Source: an uncultured Ruminococcus sp.
GTDB taxonomy: Bacteria; Bacillota; Clostridia; Oscillospirales; Ruminococcaceae
Direction of reading: 5' to 3'
Assembly (NCBI GenBank): GCA_900319195.1
Contig: ONNL01000009.1
Location: 1 to 6,690, forward strand
Length of the DNA stretch: 6,690 nt
The notes below the pieces were generated by a model. It saw only the letters and a list, made by a program, of their open reading frames with translations. It was not told the DNA's origin and ran no database searches. The position numbers were made by a program, and so were the translations under genes. Below, piece after piece: positions 1 through 5,527 of the stretch. The first letter of the stretch is position 1. Every line of letters starts with the position of its first letter.

Positions 1-1113
1 CATATCAGAGAGTGACTTGAGGGCACGGTTGCTCGGACCTGTTACGGGTCTGCCGTGTCTGCCGTTGTCGATAAGTGCGTCAACAGCCTCCTGGAGCATT
101 CTCTTTTCGTTTCTTACGATGATATCGGGAGCATTGAGCTCCATCATTCTTTTAAGACGGTTGTTTCTGTTGATAACACGTCTGTAAAGGTCATTAAGGT
201 CAGATGTTGCGTAACGTCCGCCGTCGAGCATTATCATAGGACGGAGGTCGGGCGGTATTACGGGGATAACATCGAGCACCATCCACTCGGGCTTGTTCTC
301 TGAAACGCGGAATGCCTCGATTATCTGGAGTCTCTTGAGGAGCTTTACCTTCTTCTGTCCGGAAGAAAGTCCGTCAAGCTCTGCCTTTAGGTCGTCAGCA
401 ACTATCTCAAGGTTGTTCTTCCATTCAACATCTGTGAGCTCTGCAAACTTAGCGCACTCCTCACAATCGCACTGTGCAGGATTGTTGAAGCAGCTTACAG
501 CCTTTGCGCCGATGTTGACCTTGCCCATTTCGATAAGGCGGTTCTTATGTGTATCATATCTCTCGGGGCTGAACTCCTTGAGGAGCTTCTTGATAGCCTC
601 AGCTCCCATTTCTGCATCGAAGTCGTCGCCGTACTTCTCACGGTAGGAGAGGTATTCCTTCTCCGAGAGGAGCTGCTTCTTCATGAGCTCTGTATTGCCC
701 GGGTCAACTACGATATACTTTGTGAAATAGAGTATCTCCTCGAGACGCTTCTGTGATATTTCAAGCACCTGTCCGATCCTTGAAGGTGTGCCCTTGAAGT
801 ACCAGATATGAGAAACAGGAGCAGCAAGCTCTATGTGTCCCATTCTCTCACGGCGAACCGCAGCTCTTGTTACCTCAACGCCGCAGCGGTCGCAGACCTT
901 GCCCTTGAAGCGTATCTTCTTGAACTTTCCGCAGTGGCACTCCCAGTCCTTAGTTGGTCCGAATATCCTTTCGCAGAAAAGACCGTCGCGCTCAGGCTTC
1001 TGTGTTCTGTAATTTATGGTTTCAGGTCTCTGTACCGCACCGTATGACCACTCTCTGATCTTCTCAGGCGATGCAAGACTAATTTTTATCGAATCAAAAG
1101 TATTAAATTCCAA
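1..1113 (-). CDS. rpoC: DNA-directed RNA polymerase subunit beta' (N-terminal 371 residues; runs off the left edge)
   Basis: Largest catalytic subunit of RNA polymerase, forming much of the clamp and the DNA channel. The frame is open from a TTG start to base 1. TTG is chosen because GGAGGT lies 7 nt upstream and the only nearby ATG (1126-1128) meets a TAG after two codons. The protein begins MEFNTFDSIKISLASPEKI, a typical RpoC start. Visible in order: the N-terminal zinc site with Cys59, Cys61, Cys74 and Cys77 (CHC and CDRC); the GHIELAAPVSHIWYFKG block at 92-108; the clamp segment with PEWMVLDVIPVIPPDLRP at 275-292; and the sigma-binding clamp helices at about 305-348 (DLNDLYRRVINRNNRLKRM and following). 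The catalytic NADFDGD motif lies outside the window. Odd feature: compared from memory with B. subtilis and Clostridium RpoC, residues about 181-234 look like an insertion, with Cys208, 215, 217 and 220. It lies 72 nt after rpoB, same strand, so one operon is expected. Confidence 0.97.
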   Translation of the reverse strand, partial: MEFNTFDSIKISLASPEKIREWSYGAVQRPETINYRTQKPERDGLFCERIFGPTKDWECHCGKFKKIRFKGKVCDRCGVEVTRAAVRRERMGHIELAAPVSHIWYFKGTPSRIGQVLEISQKRLEEILYFTKYIVVDPGNTELMKKQLLSEKEYLSYREKYGDDFDAEMGAEAIKKLLKEFSPERYDTHKNRLIEMGKVNIGAKAVSCFNNPAQCDCEECAKFAELTDVEWKNNLEIVADDLKAELDGLSSGQKKVKLLKRLQIIEAFRVSENKPEWMVLDVIPVIPPDLRPMIMLDGGRYATSDLNDLYRRVINRNNRLKRMMELNAPDIIVRNEKRMLQEAVDALIDNGRHGRPVTGPSNRALKSLSDM

Positions 1114-1119
1114 ACTGCT

Positions 1120-1125
1120 ACCTCC
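1120..1125 (-). promoter_or_regulatory. rpoC ribosome binding site
   Basis: The minus strand reads GGAGGT 7 nt before the TTG codon at 1113-1111. This strong Shine-Dalgarno match decides the non-ATG start of rpoC. No in-frame ATG lies nearby upstream. Confidence 0.85.
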
Positions 1126-1143
1126 ACATATATTAGTAGGTAT

Positions 1144-1170
1144 CAGGCAGCGGAGCGTTTCCGCCGCCTG
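1144..1170 (-). other. Stem-loop in the rpoB-rpoC intergenic RNA
   Basis: In the minus-strand RNA the two arms CAGGCGGCGGA and TCCGCTGCCTG form an 11-bp stem with one G-U wobble and a 5-nt loop (AACGC). It starts about 15 nt after the rpoB stop and ends about 30 nt before the rpoC start. No U-run follows, so it is not a normal intrinsic terminator. It could be an RNA processing or stability element, or a partial attenuator between the two subunit genes; the sequence alone cannot say which. Confidence 0.6.
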
Positions 1171-1185
1171 TCAATGTTTCACTTA

Positions 1186-4100
1186 TCAGTCCTCATCGGA
1201 GGGGTCATCAAGGTCGAAGCTGCCGAAAAGATCATCGTCATCCTCGTCGTCCTCAGCCTCGTCATCAAGTCCGAGCTCGTCGTCAATATCAGCGTCATCT
1301 GCTTCATCATCGAATGAGAAGTCGTCGCCGCCGTCAAGGCTGATGTCCTCGTCCTCGGCATCGTCCATAGTGAAGCCTGCGTCGCCCATGTCACCGCCGT
1401 CATACTTGGTGGTATCGCCTGTGTTCTCGTCGCTGAACGACTCGCCCGACGGGATAGGATCCTCATCATCATAGTTCTGCTTGAGGTCGATCTCCTGCTG
1501 ATTCTCGTCATATACACGAACATCGAGGCAGAGTGACTGCATTTCCTTGATAAGAACGCGGAATGACTCAGGGATACCGGGAGTAGGAACGTTCTGTCCC
1601 TTGACGATAGCCTCATAGGTCTTGACACGTCCGATAGTATCATCAGACTTGACAGTGAGTATCTCCTGAAGAGTATAAGCTGCACCGTAAGCCTCAAGTG
1701 CCCAAACTTCCATTTCTCCGAAACGCTGTCCGCCGAACTGAGCCTTACCGCCGAGCGGCTGCTGAGTTACGAGGGCATAAGGTCCTACTGAACGTGCGTG
1801 TATCTTATCATCAACGAGGTGATGGAGCTTGAGGTAGTACATATAGCCGACTGTTACGCGGTTATCGAACTTCTCACCCGTGCGTCCGTCATAGACCGTG
1901 AACTTACCGTCCTCGTTCATTTCAAGAGCCTTCGGGTTAATTACCTTATCCATCTTGTTGAGTGTGAAATCATCATCGCGGTGAGGAGCATTCTGCTCGT
2001 TTGCCTGACGGAACGCCTCGCGGATATCAGCCTCGTGAGCACCGTCGAATACAGGGGTCATGATGTGCCAGCCGAGAGCCTTGCAAGCCATACCGAGATG
2101 TACCTCGAGCACCTGTCCGATATTCATTCGTGAAGGAACACCGAGAGGATTGAGGCAGATGTCGAGCGGAGTACCGTCCTCGAGGAAAGGCATATCCTCC
2201 TCGGGAAGAATACGTGAAACGACACCCTTGTTTCCGTGACGTCCGGCCATCTTATCTCCGACCGTTATCTTACGCTTCTGAGCAATATAGCAGATCACCT
2301 TCATGATAACGCCTGCTGAGAGCTCCTCGCAGTTTTCTCTTGTAAATACCTTTACATCGACAATTACACCCGATTCGCCGTGCGGCACCTTGAGTGAATT
2401 GTCACGTACCTCTCTCGCCTTCTCTCCGAAGATAGCGCGGAGAAGTCTCTCCTCTGCGGTAAGCTCGGTCTCGCCCTTGGGAGTTACCTTACCTACCAGT
2501 ATATCGCCCGAGTTGACCTCAGAGCCTATTCTTATGATACCGTTCTCATCGAGGTTTGCAAGAGCGTCATCACCGACGTTGGGTATGTCTCTTGTGATCT
2601 CCTCCGGTCCGAGCTTTGTATCACGACACTCTATCTCATATTCCTCGATATGAACAGAGGTGAATACGTCCTCGCGGACAAGTCTCTCGTTAAGGAGAAC
2701 AGCGTCCTCGTAGTTGTAGCCCTCCCATGTCATGAAGCCGATGAGAGCATTCTTACCGAGTGAGATCTCACCCTCTGATGTAGCAGGACCGTCAGCGAGC
2801 ACCTGTCCCTTGTGTATCTTCTCGCCTACCGCAACGATAGGTCTCTGATTTATGCAGGTACCCTGGTTCGAGCGCTTGAACTTTGTAAGCTCATACTTGT
2901 GCTCGATACCGTCAGTATCCGTAAGCTTTACTGTATCTGCGTCAACGAATGTAACAGTACCGTCGCAGTCAGCCACGATACATACTCCCGAGTCAACAGC
3001 CGCCTTGTATTCCATACCTGTACCAACGAAGGGGCGCTCTGTCTTGAGGAGCGGCACAGCCTGCCTCTGCATATTGGAGCCCATGAGAGCACGGTTCGCA
3101 TCATCATTCTCAAGGAACGGGATCATTGATGTTGCGACGGAAACGACCATCTTAGGCGAAACATCCATGTAATCAACAAGCTCGCGCTCGCACTCGAGGA
3201 TCTGATCGCGGTGACGTGCGTTTACACGCGGTCTTGCGAACTTTCCGTCCTCTGTGAGAGGCTCGTTAGCCTGAGCGACGATGAAGTTATCCTCAACGTC
3301 TGCTGTCATGTATACGACCTCATTGGTAACTATACCCGTGGTCTTGTCTACCTTTCTGTAGGGAGCCTCGATGAAGCCGTACTGGTTTATCTTGGCAAAT
3401 GTAGCAAGGTAGGAGATAAGTCCGATGTTAGGACCTTCAGGGGTCTCGATAGGACACATTCTTCCGTAGTGGCTGTAGTGTACGTCTCGAACCTCGAATC
3501 CTGCACGGTCACGTGAAAGACCGCCGGGACCGAGTGCGGAGAGACGTCTCTTATGTGTCAGCTCAGCAAGAGGATTGTTCTGGTCCATGAACTGTGAGAG
3601 CGGTGAGGAGCAGAAGAATTCCTTCATAGCCGAAGAAATAGGTCTTATATTGATAAGTGTCTGAGGTGTGAGGGTATTCACGTCCTGAGTCTGAATGTTC
3701 ATTCTCTCGCGGATACCTCTCTCCATACGCGCATATCCGATACGGAACTGGTTCTGGAGAAGCTCACCTACGCAGCGGATACGTCTGTTTCCGAGGTGGT
3801 CGATATCGTCAACTGTTCCAACACCTTCGCAGAGGTTGAGGAAATAGCTGATAGTTGCGAATATATCGTCGATAATGATGTGCTTGGGAACGAGCTCGTC
3901 TGCTCTCTTCTTTACGTTTTCCTCAAGCTCCTCAGCGTCTGCCGAGGTCTCCATTATCTCCTTGAGCACCTTGTATGAGACCTTCTCGTTGATGCCGTAC
4001 TTCTCAGCGTCGAAGTCAACATAGCCGCTGATATCGACCATGTTGTTGCCGATTATCTTAGCTATCTTCTCGACCATACGGATATTGGTCTCGCCGTTTT

Positions 4101-5121
4101 CGTCGGTGTAGTATTCCTTTGCCTCGACCTTTACGAGTGCATACTCAACACCTGCCTGCTCTATCTCGCAAGCCTTGTCGTAGGTGACTACCTCACCTTC
4201 ATCAGCCATTATCTCGCCTGTGTTGGGGTTGATAACGGGCTCAGCAAGGAGGTGACCCGAAAGTCTTGACGCAATGCCGAGCTTCTTGTTGTACTTGTAA
4301 CGACCGAAGCGGCAGAGGTCATATCTCTTTGCGTCGAAGAAGAGGTTGTTGAGGAGTGTTTCTGCGCTCTCTACCGTAGGCGGCTCGCCCGGACGGAGCT
4401 TCTTATATATGTCGATAAGAGCGTCGGAGTTGTTCTTGGTCTGATCCTTCTGGAGAATAGTCTGTCTCAGACGGTCATCATCACCAAAGAGCTCGAATAT
4501 CTCGTCATCTGTACCGATACCGAGCGCTCTTATGAATGTTGTTATCGCTATCTTTCTGTTCTTATCTATACGGACATAGACAACGTCGTTGGAGTCCATC
4601 TCATACTCGAGCCATGCGCCTCGGTTCGGGATAACTGTCGTATTGAAAAGATCCTTACCTGTCTTGTCCTTCTCAAATGCGTAGTAAACGCCCGGTGAAC
4701 GAACGAGCTGTGATACTATAACACGCTCTGCACCGTTGATAACGAAGGTACCGCTGTCTGTCATCAGCGGGAACTCGCCCATGTATATCTCGCTCTCGCT
4801 TACTGCACCCGTCTCCTTGTTGGCAAGTGTTGCAGTTGCTCTCATAGCTACCTGATACGTAGCACCTCTCGCCTTGCATTCAGCAAGAGTATACTTCGGA
4901 GTTTCATCGAAGCGATAGTCCTTGAAGTTGAGTACAAGATTTCCGTTGTAGTCGGTGATAGCGGTCATATCGCGGAATACCTCGCGGAGACCTTCCTCTC
5001 TGAACCATTTGTACGAATCCTTCTGGACCTCAATAAGATTCGGCATTTCGAGCGGTTCGGTGATCTTTCCGAAGCTCATTCGCACATTCTTTCCAAGCTG
5101 CTTAGGCGTAACATTCACCAT
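1186..5121 (-). CDS. rpoB: DNA-directed RNA polymerase subunit beta (complete, 1311 residues)
   Basis: Second catalytic core subunit of RNA polymerase and the rifampicin target. Start at 5121 gives MVNVTPKQLGKNVRMSFGKI with AAGGAGG 8 nt upstream. Visible blocks: the lobe/protrusion part (GVYYAFEKDKTGKDLF, about 144-159), DDIDHLGNRRIRCVGELLQNQ (438-458), and the rifampicin pocket at about 506-531. Gln510, Asp513, His523, Arg526 and Ser528 match E. coli 513, 516, 526, 529 and 531, all in the susceptible state. Then come PIETPEGPNIGLI (557-569), active-centre GYNYEDA with Glu805/Asp806, GDKMAGRHGNKG with Lys957 and Lys965, and the C-terminal clamp block QPLGGKAQFGGQRFGEMEVWALE (1121-1143). It exceeds B. 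subtilis RpoB (about 1190) mainly through an insertion near 1040-1070 and an acidic tail from about 1217. A TTG in frame at 5199 would add 26 residues across the Shine-Dalgarno site and is rejected. It is transcribed from a consensus promoter at 5265-5293, with rpoC downstream. Confidence 0.98.
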   Translation of the reverse strand: MVNVTPKQLGKNVRMSFGKITEPLEMPNLIEVQKDSYKWFREEGLREVFRDMTAITDYNGNLVLNFKDYRFDETPKYTLAECKARGATYQVAMRATATLANKETGAVSESEIYMGEFPLMTDSGTFVINGAERVIVSQLVRSPGVYYAFEKDKTGKDLFNTTVIPNRGAWLEYEMDSNDVVYVRIDKNRKIAITTFIRALGIGTDDEIFELFGDDDRLRQTILQKDQTKNNSDALIDIYKKLRPGEPPTVESAETLLNNLFFDAKRYDLCRFGRYKYNKKLGIASRLSGHLLAEPVINPNTGEIMADEGEVVTYDKACEIEQAGVEYALVKVEAKEYYTDENGETNIRMVEKIAKIIGNNMVDISGYVDFDAEKYGINEKVSYKVLKEIMETSADAEELEENVKKRADELVPKHIIIDDIFATISYFLNLCEGVGTVDDIDHLGNRRIRCVGELLQNQFRIGYARMERGIRERMNIQTQDVNTLTPQTLINIRPISSAMKEFFCSSPLSQFMDQNNPLAELTHKRRLSALGPGGLSRDRAGFEVRDVHYSHYGRMCPIETPEGPNIGLISYLATFAKINQYGFIEAPYRKVDKTTGIVTNEVVYMTADVEDNFIVAQANEPLTEDGKFARPRVNARHRDQILECERELVDYMDVSPKMVVSVATSMIPFLENDDANRALMGSNMQRQAVPLLKTERPFVGTGMEYKAAVDSGVCIVADCDGTVTFVDADTVKLTDTDGIEHKYELTKFKRSNQGTCINQRPIVAVGEKIHKGQVLADGPATSEGEISLGKNALIGFMTWEGYNYEDAVLLNERLVREDVFTSVHIEEYEIECRDTKLGPEEITRDIPNVGDDALANLDENGIIRIGSEVNSGDILVGKVTPKGETELTAEERLLRAIFGEKAREVRDNSLKVPHGESGVIVDVKVFTRENCEELSAGVIMKVICYIAQKRKITVGDKMAGRHGNKGVVSRILPEEDMPFLEDGTPLDICLNPLGVPSRMNIGQVLEVHLGMACKALGWHIMTPVFDGAHEADIREAFRQANEQNAPHRDDDFTLNKMDKVINPKALEMNEDGKFTVYDGRTGEKFDNRVTVGYMYYLKLHHLVDDKIHARSVGPYALVTQQPLGGKAQFGGQRFGEMEVWALEAYGAAYTLQEILTVKSDDTIGRVKTYEAIVKGQNVPTPGIPESFRVLIKEMQSLCLDVRVYDENQQEIDLKQNYDDEDPIPSGESFSDENTGDTTKYDGGDMGDAGFTMDDAEDEDISLDGGDDFSFDDEADDADIDDELGLDDEAEDDEDDDDLFGSFDLDDPSDED
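1189..1473 (-). other. Acidic, low-complexity C-terminal tail of RpoB
   Basis: Residues 1217-1311 follow the conserved end of the beta subunit (VRVYDENQQEIDLKQN). By my count they contain 46 Asp/Glu in 95 residues and a single Lys. Short Phe/Leu-containing patches such as DDFSFDDE and DLFGSFDLDD punctuate the acidic runs. The DNA is a stretch of GAC/GAT/GAG/GAA codons that could expand or shrink by triplets. It is presumably disordered in the protein. Short acidic tails occur in other Firmicutes RpoB proteins, but this one is longer than those I know. Confidence 0.85.
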
Positions 5122-5129
5122 AGGCGGAA

Positions 5130-5136
5130 CCTCCTT
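5130..5136 (-). promoter_or_regulatory. rpoB ribosome binding site
   Basis: The minus strand reads AAGGAGG, 8 nt before the ATG at 5121-5119. It sets the rpoB start and excludes the longer in-frame TTG start at 5199, because an N-terminal extension would be coded across this site. Confidence 0.92.
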
Positions 5137-5171
5137 ATTTTTAACGGAACTTAAAGCTGTTATCCGCACCG

Positions 5172-5221
5172 AAAATTTTTTAAAAAAGGGTATTGACAAA
5201 TGCTTTTCGGTGTGATATAAT
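5172..5221 (+). promoter_or_regulatory. Perfect sigma-A promoter with UP-like tract, facing the rpoB promoter
   Basis: On the plus strand the -35 is TTGACA (5193-5198), the spacer is 17 nt, and the -10 is TATAAT (5216-5221), preceded by TGA (extended -10). A pure A/T tract, A4T6A6 at 5172-5187, lies at about -56 to -41 relative to a start near 5228, where an UP element would be. All sequence signs of a very strong promoter are present. It points away from rpoB and toward a terminator at 5319-5357 and then comM. It is convergent with the rpoB promoter: 43 bp separate the two -10 hexamers. Confidence 0.8.
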
Positions 5222-5237
5222 TACATGATAATAGCGA

Positions 5238-5252
5238 CAAAATTCCATTTTG
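5238..5252. promoter_or_regulatory. Small palindrome midway between the two facing start sites
   Basis: CAAAAT, a 3-base centre (TCC), then ATTTTG: a perfect 6-bp inverted repeat centred on 5245. The midpoint between the two -10 hexamers is 5243. It could be an operator acting on both promoters, or a small 5' hairpin in both RNAs. It is short and A/T-rich, so chance is quite possible. Confidence 0.3.
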
Positions 5253-5264
5253 ATACATTTTATA

Positions 5265-5293
5265 ATTATAACACATATATATTAGTGTGTCAA
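5265..5293 (-). promoter_or_regulatory. Perfect sigma-A promoter for rpoB-rpoC
   Basis: On the minus strand the -35 is TTGACA (5293-5288), the spacer is 17 nt, and the -10 is TATAAT (5270-5265), preceded by TGT, which gives an extended -10. Transcription should start near 5258. Within the spacer and just into the -35 is a short inverted repeat (ACACA 5271-5275, TGTGT 5286-5290), a possible but unproven operator. No A/T-rich UP-like tract precedes the -35. This is the only strong minus-strand promoter seen before rpoB. Confidence 0.9.
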
Positions 5294-5318
5294 GTGCCGC
5301 AGGAAAAGTTTAGCAAGT

Positions 5319-5357
5319 GTGCCGAATCAGAAAGAATGATTCAGGCACTTTTTGTTT
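5319..5357 (+). terminator. Intrinsic terminator, plus-strand direction
   Basis: The stem is GTGCC plus GAATCA (5319-5329) pairing with TGATTC and GGCAC (5337-5342, 5344-5348). There is one bulged A at 5343 and a 7-nt loop. TTTTTGTTT follows at once. The reverse direction has no T-run after the stem, so it acts rightward. There is no gene between it and the plus-strand promoter at 5193-5221. It therefore either ends a short RNA or attenuates transcription toward comM. Confidence 0.75.
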
Positions 5358-5465
5358 AGTTTTACAGCACAGAAAAACAGAGCTGTGAAAGCGTCGGCAA
5401 ATACGCAAACTCCGTCTCGTAACGACCGCCAAAAAATATTTATTTCCCCGATTTCCCTTTGTGTC
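5358..5465. other. Unassigned spacer between terminator and comM promoter
   Basis: No gene, ribosome site or strong promoter was seen here. One weak hairpin is possible at 5361-5390 (TTTACAGC against GCTGT-G-AAA, with a bulge) and has no T-run after it. The rest is unremarkable A/T-rich spacer. Confidence 0.5.
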
Positions 5466-5494
5466 TTTACATTTTTGCATAAAAGTGGTATACT
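5466..5494 (+). promoter_or_regulatory. Near-consensus sigma-A promoter for comM
   Basis: TTTACA (5466-5471), a 17-nt spacer, then TATACT (5489-5494): each hexamer has one mismatch to consensus. Transcription would start near 5501, giving a leader of about 27 nt before the GTG at 5528. It lies downstream of the terminator at 5319-5357, so comM need not depend on the upstream plus-strand promoter. Confidence 0.65.
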
Positions 5495-5515
5495 TATTAT
5501 AACTTACTTTCTGAC

Positions 5516-5521
5516 AGGAGG
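5516..5521 (+). promoter_or_regulatory. comM ribosome binding site
   Basis: AGGAGG lies 6 nt before the GTG at 5528-5530. It fixes a GTG start whose translation (MFSKISSLGLFG) matches the usual N-terminus of the family. Confidence 0.88.
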
Positions 5522-5527
5522 AATATC

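Larger units (their letters stand above)
5122..5258 (-). promoter_or_regulatory. rpoB mRNA leader, with a long-loop hairpin at 5167-5212
   Basis: From the predicted transcription start near 5258 the leader is about 137 nt. It holds a perfect 9-bp inverted repeat: CACCGAAAA and TTTTCGGTG, occupying 5204-5212 and 5167-5175, with 28 nt between the arms. The loop includes a T6A6 tract. No terminator-like U-run directly follows the hairpin and no known riboswitch or ribosomal protein site was recognised. The whole plus-strand promoter at 5193-5221 lies inside this transcribed leader. One arm of the inverted repeat sits in the spacer of that promoter. Confidence 0.55.
5228..5357 (+). ncRNA. Candidate short RNA between two predicted signals (about 125-130 nt)
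   Basis: Inferred transcript from the plus-strand consensus promoter (start near 5228) to the intrinsic terminator ending near 5357. I see no convincing open reading frame with a ribosome site in it. Its first ~31 nt (5228-5258) are the exact complement of the first ~31 nt of the predicted rpoB mRNA. It also runs through the rpoB promoter. Possible internal structure: a weak hairpin from ACACA/TGTGT (5271-5290) and the terminator stem. No known RNA family was recognised. Alternatively it is a long comM leader with premature termination. The RNA itself is inference; the promoter and terminator are seen. Confidence 0.5.

Noticed and set aside
1119..1139. Short inverted repeat that might hide the rpoC ribosome site
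   Set aside because: Only 4-5 pairs around a 14-nt loop; not convincing.
1016..1474. Serine-rich plus-strand reading frame
   Set aside because: It is the opposite-strand shadow of the Asp/Glu-rich RpoB tail and the start of rpoC; no ribosome site or plausible protein.
3529..3606. Possible rifampicin-resistance changes in RpoB
   Set aside because: Key residues Gln510, Asp513, His523, Arg526 and Ser528 are all wild type, and Ile569 (E. coli 572) is also unchanged.
5122..5199. Longer rpoB start at a TTG at 5199, adding 26 residues
   Set aside because: The extension is coded across the AAGGAGG site that serves the ATG at 5121, has no ribosome site of its own that I can see, and does not resemble RpoB N-termini.
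5361..5390. Second hairpin after the terminator
   Set aside because: Only a 5-bp core with a bulge and a 13-nt loop and no T-run; too weak to call a terminator or RNA element.
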